Position numbers and translations under genes: made by a program | Shown here: piece by piece, positions 1-7,661 of the stretch | Layout of the letters: each line of letters opens with the position of its first letter | How positions within the stretch are numbered: the stretch's first letter is position 1 | The notes under the pieces: model-generated | What the model was told of the DNA's origin: nothing | Database searches by the model: none | The model's input: only the letters and a program-made list of their open reading frames with translations | Assembly: GCF_017254865.1 (NCBI RefSeq) | Contig: NZ_JAFKCV010000010.1 | Coordinates: forward strand, 62,001 to 126,000 | Source: Bowmanella dokdonensis | GTDB taxonomy: Bacteria > Pseudomonadota > Gammaproteobacteria > Enterobacterales > Alteromonadaceae | Direction of reading: 5' to 3' | Length of the DNA: 64,000 nt

Positions 1-53
1 AAGGGAAGGAAAATTTTTATTCATTCACTACCGGGAGATTTTTTGCGAGGAGA

Positions 54-80
54 ATCGGGCTCCAGTGGAAGGAGCCCGAT
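54..80 (-). terminator. Hairpin downstream of putP
   Basis: A perfect 10-bp stem (ATCGGGCTCC / GGAGCCCGAT) with a 7-base loop lies just past the putP stop codon. The tract after it on the minus strand (TCTCC) is only weakly T-rich. It may be an imperfect intrinsic terminator or a 3' end stabilising hairpin. Confidence 0.5.
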
Positions 81-90
81 GTCAGGAGGC

Positions 91-1608
91 TCAGGCCAGT
101 TCAGACTTGAGTCTGGCTTCCATCTTGTCATGGGTTTGCCGGATTGCTTCACTAGGTTCGGCGGTCAGGTGGCTGACAATCAGGATGGTCAGACTGCACA
201 GGATAAAACCGGGGACAATCTCGTAAATCCAGGCACTGAGACTCTGCCCTTCCACAGTGACAGGGGCATAGATCCAGAACAGTACGGTGGCCGCACCCAC
301 CAGCATGCCAGACAGGGCGCCGGCACGGTTCATGCGCTTCCAGAACAGACTGAAGATCACCACGGGGCCAAAAGCGGCACCGAATCCGGCCCAGGCGTTA
401 CTGACCAGATCCAGGATGGTATTCTGTGGATCCCAGGCCAGGGCGATAGCCACAACAGACACCACCAGCACGGAGATACGTCCTACCAACACCAATTCCT
501 TGTCCTTGGCATCGCGGTGGACAAAGGCTTTGTAGAAGTCTTCGGTCAGGGAGCTGGAGGTGACCAGCAACTGAGACGAGATAGTGCTCATAATCGCTGC
601 CAGAATGGCTGCCAGCAGGAAACCACCGATCAAGGGATGGAACAGGAACTGCGAGAAGATGATAAAAATGGTTTCGGCATCATCCAGGGTCATTCGGGTC
701 TGCGACACATAGGCGACACCTACAAAACCAGTGGCCAGGGCGCCGATGATGGACACAATCATCCAGCTCATGCCGATATTACGTGCGGTTGAGATGGCTT
801 TCACTGAGCGTATTGCCATAAATCGCACAATAATATGGGGTTGGCCAAAATACCCCAGCCCCCAGGCGAGCAAAGAGATGATACCCAGCACCGACAGGGC
901 TTCTCCCGTTGCTCCATTGGTAAAGAGATCCAGCATCTGCGGATTGATCTCCCCGACTTGCTGAGTGACGGAGCCGATACCACCCAGTTCGTTGAAGGCC
1001 ACCACCGGCACCAGCACCAGGGAAACGAACATGATGCAGCCCTGCACGAAGTCGGTCATGCTTACGGCCAGAAAACCACCGAACAGGGTATAGGCGCAGA
1101 CCACGCCGGCGGTCACAAACAGGCCGGTGCTGTAATCCATGCCGAATGAACTGTCGAACAGTTTACCCCCCGCGACCAGGCTGGCAGACGTGTAGAGAGT
1201 AAAGAAGATGATGATCACAAGGGAAGAGAAAATGCGCAGGTAGCGCCCCTTGTCTTCGAAGCGGTTGGCAAAGTAGTCAGGAATCGTAATGGAGTCGTTG
1301 GCGACTTCAGTGTAAACACGAAGCCTGGGGGCCACGATCAGATAATTCATCAGTGCACCTATAACCAGACCGACCGCGATCCAGCTTTGTGAGATGCCGG
1401 CGGCGTACATGGCCCCGGGCAGTCCCATCAGCATCCAGCCACTCATGTCCGAGGCGCCGGCCGACAGGGCGGTAACACCCGGCCCCAGTTTCCTGCCGCC
1501 CAGCATATAGCCGGATACATCATCGGTGGAGGTCCTGTAGGCATATAACCCTATGCCCAGCATGGCAATAAAATAAAGCGCGAGAGATATCAGCGTGCCA
1601 GTTTCCAC
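91..1608 (-). CDS. putP: Sodium/proline symporter PutP
   Basis: Inner-membrane Na+-coupled proline uptake carrier of the solute:sodium symporter family. The 505-residue length matches E. coli PutP (about 502), and hydrophobic segments run along the whole protein, as expected for 13 transmembrane helices. The family signature around residues 50-70 (ASDMSGWMLMGLPGA) is present and is typical of PutP rather than other SSS members. The start is a GTG preceded at good spacing by AGGAG. The gene is divergent from the acetyltransferase at 1724 and ends in a strong hairpin. No put dehydrogenase gene is visible here, so the role could be osmoprotection or catabolism. Confidence 0.93.
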   Translation of the reverse strand: METGTLISLALYFIAMLGIGLYAYRTSTDDVSGYMLGGRKLGPGVTALSAGASDMSGWMLMGLPGAMYAAGISQSWIAVGLVIGALMNYLIVAPRLRVYTEVANDSITIPDYFANRFEDKGRYLRIFSSLVIIIFFTLYTSASLVAGGKLFDSSFGMDYSTGLFVTAGVVCAYTLFGGFLAVSMTDFVQGCIMFVSLVLVPVVAFNELGGIGSVTQQVGEINPQMLDLFTNGATGEALSVLGIISLLAWGLGYFGQPHIIVRFMAIRSVKAISTARNIGMSWMIVSIIGALATGFVGVAYVSQTRMTLDDAETIFIIFSQFLFHPLIGGFLLAAILAAIMSTISSQLLVTSSSLTEDFYKAFVHRDAKDKELVLVGRISVLVVSVVAIALAWDPQNTILDLVSNAWAGFGAAFGPVVIFSLFWKRMNRAGALSGMLVGAATVLFWIYAPVTVEGQSLSAWIYEIVPGFILCSLTILIVSHLTAEPSEAIRQTHDKMEARLKSELA

Positions 1609-1723
1609 AAAGGTCTCCTGTTGTTATTTTTTGACCGTTCCATAAAAAATTAGAAAATTCAGTCAATTGCATTAATCTGCTATACCATGCTATCAAGTCG
1701 GTATGCTTTTCTCCAGAGGCCTT

Positions 1724-2182
1724 ATGCAACTCCAACCCCGCTGGTGTAAATTCCAGCAGCTTGACACCTTCAGCCTGCAGGCCATTTTCCGCCTGCGTCA
1801 GCAGGTTTTCATCATCGAGCAACAGAGTATTTATGCAGATATCGACGGGCTGGATCCGCAGAGCTGGCATCTGCTTCTGCAGTCACAGGGACAACTGCAG
1901 GGTTATGCCAGACTGAGGGGAGATAGCCAGCAGTCCTGCTACAAATTTGAACGACTGGTTCTGGCGCCACCATGCCGTGGGCAGGGGGCGGGTCGGCTGC
2001 TGATCAGTCAGCTAATCGACAAGGCCATGACATTGAACGAATATCCCTTGCTTAAGCTTGGGGCCCAGTGCCAACTGATCGACTTTTATCGTCAGTGGCA
2101 CTTTGAAGTGGTGGGGGAGCCCTATGATGACGGCGGGATCCTGCACCAGGATATGCAGCGGCCATTGATGCTGAAGACCTAA
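1724..2182 (+). CDS. ElaA-type GNAT N-acetyltransferase
   Basis: 152-residue acyl-CoA-dependent acetyltransferase resembling E. coli ElaA. The N-terminal region (FRLRQQVFIIEQQSIYADID, about residues 24-43) is the characteristic ElaA block, and the acetyl-CoA binding loop follows (about residues 85-95, PCRGQGAGRLL). An ATG at 1703 is also in frame, but the ATG at 1724 has AGAGG at proper distance and gives the usual family length. The substrate is unknown. It lies 14 bases upstream of the serine hydrolase gene and is probably cotranscribed with it. Confidence 0.8.
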   Translation: MQLQPRWCKFQQLDTFSLQAIFRLRQQVFIIEQQSIYADIDGLDPQSWHLLLQSQGQLQGYARLRGDSQQSCYKFERLVLAPPCRGQGAGRLLISQLIDKAMTLNEYPLLKLGAQCQLIDFYRQWHFEVVGEPYDDGGILHQDMQRPLMLKT

Positions 2183-2196
2183 GCGGGAGAAAAGCG

Positions 2197-3336
2197 ATGA
2201 AAAGTCTGATGGGGATCCTGTGGCTGTTACTTTGTACAGGCAGCCAGGCGGCTGACTACTATCCTTCCAGGAGTCAGTGGCTGGAAAAAGCGCCGGCAGA
2301 GGTGGGAATGGATGGCCAGAGTCTGCAGCGGGCAGTGGATTTTGCCCTGGCCAACGAATATTCAGGCTCACGGGATCTGCGGGTCGCCATATTGGAAGGG
2401 TTCAAGGCTGAGCCTTTTCATCAATTGCTTGGACCGGTTAAGAAACGCGGTGGTCCAGCAGGGATGATTGTCAAAGACGGGTTTATCGTCGCACAGTGGG
2501 GGGACCTGGAAAGGGTCGACATGACCTTCAGTGTAACCAAAAGCTATCTGTCCAGTGTCGCCGGTCTGGCCGTTGATCAGGGACTGATTGCAGATGTGGA
2601 CGACAAAGTGGCCGACTATGTATGGGACGGCACTTTTGACGGCGAACATAACAGCAGGGTGTCCTGGCATATGCTGCTCAACCAGTCATCGGACTGGTCC
2701 GGAGAGTTGTTCGGCATCAGGGACTGGGCCGACAGACCACCCAAAGAAGGGGGGCTGGACGACTGGAAACACCGGAGACTGAATGCCCCCGGCACCGTCA
2801 TGGAATACAATGATGTGCGGGTCAATCTGTTGGCTTATTCATTGTTACAGGTCTTTCGCCAGCCGCTGCCCCAGGTACTCAAACAGCAGATTATGGATCC
2901 CATCGGCGCCTCAGTCACCTGGCGCTGGCAAGGCTATGAGCATGCCTGGGTTAGTCTGGACGGCCTGAATATGCAGTCGGTGACGGGAGGCGGCCACTCG
3001 GGTGGTGGAATGTTTGTCTCCACCCTGGATCAGGCCCGCTTTGGCTTAATGGTGCTAAGAGAAGGCCGTTGGCGGGACAGACAGATTCTGTCAAAGGACT
3101 GGCTGCACAGGGCTATCCAGCCTTCCCAACCCAATCCCAGTTACGGTTATATGTGGTGGCTGAATCAGGGTTCAAAAAAGTGGTCTCAGGTTGAGGATGA
3201 GAGCTTATTCTATGCGGCTGGCTTTGGCGGCAACTTTATCGTCATTGACAGAACTCAGGATTTGATGATCCTGACCCGCTGGTTGGAGCCATCACAGATA
3301 GGTGAGATGGTAAGCCTGGTCAAGGACAGCCTGTAA
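2197..3336 (+). CDS. Exported serine hydrolase, class C beta-lactamase fold
   Basis: 379 residues with a cleavable signal peptide (hydrophobic stretch to about residue 19, SQA-A). The SxxK catalytic motif is visible as S112-V-T-K115 inside FSVTKSYLSS. YND near residue 205 may act as the second motif, and a glycine-rich GGGHSGGGM stretch precedes the C-terminal third. The family (Pfam Beta-lactamase) includes esterases, DD-peptidases and amide hydrolases such as NylB-type enzymes, so the substrate cannot be assigned. A GGGAG ribosome site precedes the ATG. A strong terminator follows at 3378-3406. Confidence 0.8.
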   Translation: MKSLMGILWLLLCTGSQAADYYPSRSQWLEKAPAEVGMDGQSLQRAVDFALANEYSGSRDLRVAILEGFKAEPFHQLLGPVKKRGGPAGMIVKDGFIVAQWGDLERVDMTFSVTKSYLSSVAGLAVDQGLIADVDDKVADYVWDGTFDGEHNSRVSWHMLLNQSSDWSGELFGIRDWADRPPKEGGLDDWKHRRLNAPGTVMEYNDVRVNLLAYSLLQVFRQPLPQVLKQQIMDPIGASVTWRWQGYEHAWVSLDGLNMQSVTGGGHSGGGMFVSTLDQARFGLMVLREGRWRDRQILSKDWLHRAIQPSQPNPSYGYMWWLNQGSKKWSQVEDESLFYAAGFGGNFIVIDRTQDLMILTRWLEPSQIGEMVSLVKDSL

Positions 3337-3377
3337 TAGCCATCCCTTTGCTATCAGACCCGTTATCGGCGTAAAAA

Positions 3378-3406
3378 CTGGTGTAAAGTCCTCGGCTTTA
3401 CACCAG
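3378..3406 (+). terminator. Intrinsic terminator after serine hydrolase
   Basis: Perfect 11-bp stem CTGGTGTAAAG / CTTTACACCAG with a 7-base loop, followed by a T-rich stretch (CCTTCCTCAGTATTTTTATC). The rest of 3337-3642 holds no gene I can support. A possible promoter with -10 TATACT at 3497-3502 could serve the next gene. Confidence 0.7.
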
Positions 3407-3642
3407 CCTTCCTCAGTATTTTTATCTAACCCATTGAACTGAATGAAAAAATTCCGCCGTTCATCTGACGTTCACTTGGAGTTGGCAGAAAATTGCTATA
3501 CTTATCAATCAAATAGCTGAGCAGAGGCCGTTTTTCTTGGTGTGGCTCATTACTGAACACAGTCTGGTCTCTGCCGGCGCAGGCCAATGCACACCTGTGA
3601 GTTGAAAATGCGTGCACAAACCAACAAGAAGGAGAGGACGAT

Positions 3643-4302
3643 ATGTTTAAATTGTCAAAGATACTCAGCCTGGCCTTAATGTCGGTTGTGGTGGCACCGG
3701 CGATGGCCCAGGATCCTTATCAGAAACTGGACGGCAGTTGGATAAGCCTGAACGGCACTGTGGTGACGGCGGGGGCCGACAGCTTCGAGCTGGACTATGG
3801 CAAGGGTATTGTCACGGTGGAGATGGATGACTGGGACTGGTATGGGGATGCTTACCCTATTCTGGCCGGCGATGAGGTAACGGTTAACGGTCAGGTGGAT
3901 GATGATCTGTACGAAACCACCTCGGTTGAAGCCGGCAGTGTCTATGTAAAGGATCTGAACACGTACTTTTATGCCAACGATGTCGATGAGGAAAGCATGG
4001 CGGTTCCGATTGTTACCCCCGTCTATATCGACAACAGCATGCAATTGCGCGGTAACATCACCAGTATCAGTGGTCGGGAATTCACTATCGATACGGGTAA
4101 CCGTAAGATGCAGATAGATACCAGTGAAATGATTTACAACCCGCTGGACAACAAAGGCTTTCAGAAGCTGAATAAAGGTGACTATGTACAGGTGGTTGGG
4201 GAACTGGACATCGATGTTTTCGAGAATAACGAGCTGATGGCCAGTGTTGTCACTACCTTGCATAAAGATAAGACCAAGAAGAATGGCATGGATGCCTCAT
4301 AA
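3643..4302 (+). CDS. Exported protein with two OB-fold-like repeats
   Basis: 219 residues starting with a signal peptide (cleavage near AMA-Q, residue 22) after a strong AAGGAGAGG site. The mature part is acidic and shows two similar units, about residues 32-100 and 132-205. Each has the pattern NG-x-hydrophobic-x-S-x-x-x-F-x-hydrophobic-D followed by GD-(E/Y)-V-x-V-x-G. That pattern resembles DUF5666-type and other bacterial OB-fold modules. It is likely periplasmic; ligand and function are unknown. It is monocistronic and ends in a bidirectional terminator shared with the MATE gene. Confidence 0.7.
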   Translation: MFKLSKILSLALMSVVVAPAMAQDPYQKLDGSWISLNGTVVTAGADSFELDYGKGIVTVEMDDWDWYGDAYPILAGDEVTVNGQVDDDLYETTSVEAGSVYVKDLNTYFYANDVDEESMAVPIVTPVYIDNSMQLRGNITSISGREFTIDTGNRKMQIDTSEMIYNPLDNKGFQKLNKGDYVQVVGELDIDVFENNELMASVVTTLHKDKTKKNGMDAS

Positions 4303-4313
4303 CCGGCATTTGT

Positions 4314-4350
4314 TAAAAAAAGGGGGCAGCCAATCTGCCCCCTTTTTTTA
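4314..4350. terminator. Bidirectional intrinsic terminator
   Basis: Stem GGGGGCAG / CTGCCCCC around CCAAT, flanked by an A run on the left and a T run on the right. It terminates the OB-fold gene on the plus strand and overlaps the 3' end of the convergent MATE gene on the minus strand. Confidence 0.85.
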
Positions 4351-5769
4351 TACTAACCTGTTCTTCCAGTGTCCCCGTCTGAACAGCCAGATGCCGACCA
4401 CGGCCAGCAACGATTCGGCAATGGTAATGGCCAGGAAGACGCCAGTGGTGCCCAAGGCCAGGTACTTGGCCAGCCAGTAGGCCAGCGGAATCTGTAGCAG
4501 CCAATAGCAGAAGAAGTTGATTCGGGTCGGCGTCATGGTATCGCCAGCCCCATTAAACGCTTGCACGACTATCATACCAATCCCATAGAATCCGTAACCG
4601 TAAGCGATAAATCGCAGGCAGTTGACACCGTCCCGGAGCACAGCCGGATCCTGGCTGAAAAAACCGATAATCTCCTCGGCAAACAGGACGAAGATGACCG
4701 CCACGCTCAGCATAAAATACAGGTTGTATCGTGCCACACGCCAGACCGATTGTTCGGCCCGATCAGGCTGGCCCGCACCCAGATTCTGACCTACCAGGGT
4801 GGCCACTGCGTTACTCATGCCCCAAGCCGGAAGAATGGTGAAGATGACCACCCGGATAGCAATGGTATAACCCGCCACCGCGGCGCTGCCGTAGGTGGAG
4901 ACGATACGCACCAGCGCGACCCAACTGGCGGTGGCAATCAGAAATTGCAGGATGCCGCCGGTGCTGACTTTTACCAACTGACCCATCAGGGCTATATCCG
5001 GCTTCAGTTCAGCCAATCCCACACGAATACGGCTGATCTGACGGTGCAGATGTCCACGCAGATGATAGAGCTGATAAATCACGCCTACGCCCCGGCCAAT
5101 GGTTGTGGCGACTGCTGCTCCGGTCACGCCCATTTCCGGAAAGGGACCGATGCCGTATATCAGCAGTGGGTCCAGCACAATATTCAGACCATTGGCCAGC
5201 CACAGGGAGCGCATGGCCACCGAGGCATCCCCGGCGCCACGGAAAATAGCGTTGATCAGAAACAGGTACAGAATGCTGATGGAGCCGCACAGCATGATCT
5301 GTGTATAGTCCGCTCCCATGGCCAATACGGCTCCCTCGGCGCCCATCAGGCGCAGGATATCTTCGGCATACATCAAACCGATAAAGGCCACCAACGCTGA
5401 GACCAGCATGCCAACCCACAGGGCCTGACCTGCGATCCTGTTGGCAAGGGCGGCATTGCCTTCGCCAATTCGCCTGGCGACCATGGCGGTCACGCCCATG
5501 CTCAGGCCGATGGCCACGGCGTACAGTATGGTCAGTACCGCCTCGGTCAATCCGACTACAGCAACTGCTTCGAGTCCCAGCGAGGAGACAAAGAAGATAT
5601 CCACCACGGCGAAAATGGACTCCATGGCCATTTCCAATACCATGGGCACCGCCAGCAGAAAGGCCGCCACGCCGATAGAGCCTTTGGTAAAGTCATAATT
5701 CATATCGCCTTTCAGCGCCTGGCGAAGCAGTACACGAAAAGACGGACGAGCTTGTGTTTGTTCCATCAT
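4348..5769 (-). CDS. MATE family multidrug/Na+ (H+) antiporter
   Basis: About 473 residues of 12-helix multidrug and toxin extrusion carrier in the inner membrane, exporting cationic or organic compounds in exchange for Na+ or H+. The two MatE halves are visible: residues about 25-235, with the opening PMVLEMAMESIFAVVDIFFV and GEGN loop, and about 250-450, with the repeat GLSMG/AWGMSNA and GQNLGAG. The ATG at 5769 is preferred over the one 18 bases upstream because AAGGA lies about 9 bases before it. NorM/DinF subfamily cannot be separated by eye. It stands alone with 346 bases upstream. Confidence 0.9.
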   Translation of the reverse strand: MMEQTQARPSFRVLLRQALKGDMNYDFTKGSIGVAAFLLAVPMVLEMAMESIFAVVDIFFVSSLGLEAVAVVGLTEAVLTILYAVAIGLSMGVTAMVARRIGEGNAALANRIAGQALWVGMLVSALVAFIGLMYAEDILRLMGAEGAVLAMGADYTQIMLCGSISILYLFLINAIFRGAGDASVAMRSLWLANGLNIVLDPLLIYGIGPFPEMGVTGAAVATTIGRGVGVIYQLYHLRGHLHRQISRIRVGLAELKPDIALMGQLVKVSTGGILQFLIATASWVALVRIVSTYGSAAVAGYTIAIRVVIFTILPAWGMSNAVATLVGQNLGAGQPDRAEQSVWRVARYNLYFMLSVAVIFVLFAEEIIGFFSQDPAVLRDGVNCLRFIAYGYGFYGIGMIVVQAFNGAGDTMTPTRINFFCYWLLQIPLAYWLAKYLALGTTGVFLAITIAESLLAVVGIWLFRRGHWKNRLV

Positions 5770-5921
5770 CTGGATGATTCCTTGCAAAACCTGAAACAGG
5801 CCAGCCTCGGGCAGGATCGGAAGACGAACTGCGGGCAGGCGAATACCTGTCAGGATAAAACTGGCCAGAAGGCCGTTTAACTATTAATAAGTGATTGTTT
5901 TGTCGGGAGAATCCCGGTCTG

Positions 5922-6005
5922 TCAGCTGCCGGGTCGGCAACGAATCAGCAGGACCGGGACAGCGACGGCAATAACAGCAATGCAGGCAAGGGCTGAATTG
6001 TTCAT
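5922..6005 (-). CDS. Candidate 27-residue hydrophobic small protein
   Basis: An ATG at 6005 opens a 27-codon frame encoding Met-Asn-Asn-Ser followed by one strongly hydrophobic segment (ALACIAVIAVAVPVLLI), then a basic tail (RCRPGS). GGGGACAG about 6-9 bases upstream could act as ribosome site. It lies downstream of the ECF sigma operon in the same direction, behind a likely terminator. A single-helix membrane peptide is possible. A chance ORF is equally possible, since nothing but composition supports it. Confidence 0.3.
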   Translation of the reverse strand: MNNSALACIAVIAVAVPVLLIRCRPGS

Positions 6006-6087
6006 TGGTCTGTCCCCGGTAAGAAGTGGACGTTCAGTTTTCCACCCGGTTGGCGGGTTGTCAATCCTGGGATTAGGGTAATTTGTT

Positions 6088-6130
6088 AAAAAATGCTATC
6101 AGGCCCTGACCGCGGATTGCCGGCCAGGGA
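6088..6130 (-). terminator. Probable terminator of sigma factor operon
   Basis: On the minus strand an imperfect stem (CCCTGGCC / GGTCAGGG, one mismatch) is followed within about 10 bases by ATTTTTTAAC, directly after the DUF3379 stop codon. Confidence 0.45.
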
Positions 6131-6133
6131 CTT

Positions 6134-6835
6134 TCAGACAGAAAACTGGACTTTATGTCGGAGGCTTTCCTGCAGTGTCTCCAGTGGCTGGCCCTGTTCG
6201 CCTACCAGAATCAGACTGGCCTGTTGCAACGCCATAGCCCGGCCTTCGTATTGCTGATCACTGAACTCTTCCTGCAAGAAAAAATTGTCCTGGTGGGGCA
6301 CCACAAACAGGGTCACTTTACCCTGTGGGGTGTCCAGCACCATATGCAGACTTTTGACACTGCGAAAGTCGCAGAAATTCGCATAATAGACCTTGCCGAT
6401 ATCTGCGGTGAACCGACCACCAAAGCTCGCCAGTTTGGCATTCACCTGTTCCAGGCTGAGGCCCTCATCCACGAACATGGCGCCCTCTTCATGATAGACA
6501 TGGGCCAGGGCATGTTCAGCCAGGTTGATATCCCTGTGTTGCCAGAGGGTAAAGCTGAGTCCAAAGGTAAAAAGCACGGAGGCGGCCACCGCCAGAGTCC
6601 AGCGCCGGCGCTGCCTGTGCTGTTGGTACTGGGCCATGGACTGACGCAGCAAGAGTCTTTGTGCCAGCCCGTCCGGCACCGGCACTTTGACGCTTTGCTC
6701 AATATTATTTTCAAGCGATTTCATTTCGTTCCAGAACTGCTGTCTGGCCGGATCCTGACTGGCTGCCTGTTTCAGTTGCTCGTCATTGGCATGAGGGTTA
6801 GCGTAAATGGTACGGCGGAACTGTAAATCATCCAT
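6134..6835 (-). CDS. DUF3379 family membrane partner of ECF sigma factor
   Basis: 233-residue protein with a soluble N-terminal part (residues 1-85), one transmembrane segment (about 92-112, TLAVAASVLFTFGLSFTLW after a QHRQRRRW stop-transfer cluster) and an extracytoplasmic C-terminal domain. The start codon overlaps the end of the sigma factor gene by 8 bases (ATGGATGA), implying coupled translation. Membrane proteins in this position are typically anti-sigma factors, and DUF3379 proteins are commonly encoded next to such sigma factors in Alteromonadales. Anti-sigma function is inferred from position and topology; no ZAS-type zinc motif is visible. Confidence 0.75.
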   Translation of the reverse strand: MDDLQFRRTIYANPHANDEQLKQAASQDPARQQFWNEMKSLENNIEQSVKVPVPDGLAQRLLLRQSMAQYQQHRQRRRWTLAVAASVLFTFGLSFTLWQHRDINLAEHALAHVYHEEGAMFVDEGLSLEQVNAKLASFGGRFTADIGKVYYANFCDFRSVKSLHMVLDTPQGKVTLFVVPHQDNFFLQEEFSDQQYEGRAMALQQASLILVGEQGQPLETLQESLRHKVQFSV

Positions 6836-7340
6836 TTCGGCGTCCTCGGGTTTGCTCTGCACTCTCTAAAGCCTCTTTTATCTGATTTCTGGCCCGGAAC
6901 AGCCGGGTCATCACGGTGTTCTTGTTCAGTGCCAGCTGTTCTGCGATTTCCTGGCCGCTGAAGCCAAACAATACCTGCAGTACCAGCGGTTCCCGGTACT
7001 CCTGGGTCAAAGATGCCATCAGGCGGTGTAATTCCCTCTGTTGCAGGACGTCTTCGTTGTCGGGACTGTCATCGGCGATGTTCATGTCTTCAAATTCCAC
7101 CAGATCGAACTGTTTACGCTCGAACCGACGGGCATTTTCGCGCCGAAGTATAGTGATCAGCCAGGACTTGGCGGCCTTCTCATCCTTGAGGGAGTCGAGC
7201 GACTTCCAGGCCCGCAGAAAGGTTTCCTGCACTATGTCCTCGGCCACGGCTTTGTTCCCCACCAGCCAGTAGGCATACCGGTAAATGTCGCCATGCAGCG
7301 CCTGAACCAGCGCTTCATAACGTTTGTTTTTATTTGTCAT
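6828..7340 (-). CDS. ECF-type sigma-70 family RNA polymerase sigma factor
   Basis: 170 residues when started at the ATG at 7340 (MTNKNKRYEAL), which fits the two-domain ECF length; the longer frame upstream has no support. Region 2 is seen at about residues 10-75 (DIYRYAYWLVGNKAVAEDIVQETFLRAW) and region 4 helix-turn-helix at about 110-160 (LTQEYREPLVLQVLFGFSGQEIAEQL...NTVMTRLFRAR). It would direct RNA polymerase to a stress regulon controlled by the overlapping DUF3379 gene. The target signal is unknown. Confidence 0.88.
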   Translation of the reverse strand: MTNKNKRYEALVQALHGDIYRYAYWLVGNKAVAEDIVQETFLRAWKSLDSLKDEKAAKSWLITILRRENARRFERKQFDLVEFEDMNIADDSPDNEDVLQQRELHRLMASLTQEYREPLVLQVLFGFSGQEIAEQLALNKNTVMTRLFRARNQIKEALESAEQTRGRRNG

Positions 7341-7460
7341 GTCAGCACAGACCGTGGCTGTAGACTTTTGCTTTCGTGAAAACATGCAGGTGTGAACCCC
7401 TGTCAAAGAAGGGTCGGGCCACTTCTTATTGCGATGGACCATTCTAAGCCCAGTTGCCGC

Positions 7461-7490
7461 AACAAAAAAGCCCGGTAAAAACCGGACTTT
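7461..7490 (-). terminator. Intrinsic terminator after DUF885 gene
   Basis: Read on the minus strand: GTCCGG - TTTTTA - CCGGGC followed by TTTTTTG. It lies about 170 bases downstream of the DUF885 stop, beyond the repeats, and separates that transcript from the sigma factor gene. Confidence 0.7.
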
Positions 7491-7507
7491 ATGTTCAGGA
7501 TGAAGGG

Positions 7508-7645
7508 TATGCCGTGGGCGCAGGACGCGCAGGAACGGCGATGTTCAGGATGAACGGGCAGAAAACCGTCTCCCTGAGTTTTCTGCACTTCCGCCATCCT
7601 TGGCGGTCGTATGCCGTGGGCGCAGGGATGCGCAGGAACGGCGAT
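7508..7645. repeat. Pair of near-identical 35-36 bp intergenic repeats
   Basis: Two copies (7508-7542 and 7610-7645) share TATGCCGTGGGCGCAGG, then GCGCAGGAACGGCGAT, differing only by AC versus GAT in the middle. The decamer-plus ATGTTCAGGATGAA also occurs twice (7491-7504 and 7541-7554), and a small hairpin CCGCCA-TCCT-TGGCGG sits at 7591-7606 just before copy two. The unit is non-coding by context: it lies between the DUF885 stop and its terminator. It looks like part of a dispersed repeat family; whether others exist in the genome cannot be seen here. Confidence 0.65.
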
Positions 7646-7661
7646 AACGCTGAAACTATGG

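Larger units (their letters stand above)
5788..6133. other. Intergenic region, MATE promoter side
   Basis: 346 bases between the MATE gene and the DUF3379 gene. It contains a candidate 27-codon hydrophobic ORF (5922-6005, minus) and a likely terminator for the sigma-factor operon near 6088-6130. I see no RNA gene or repeat. Confidence 0.5.

Noticed and set aside
3426-3617. 63-codon minus-strand ORF between serine hydrolase and OB-fold gene
   Set aside because: No ribosome site, no recognisable sequence, and it covers the probable promoter of the next gene.
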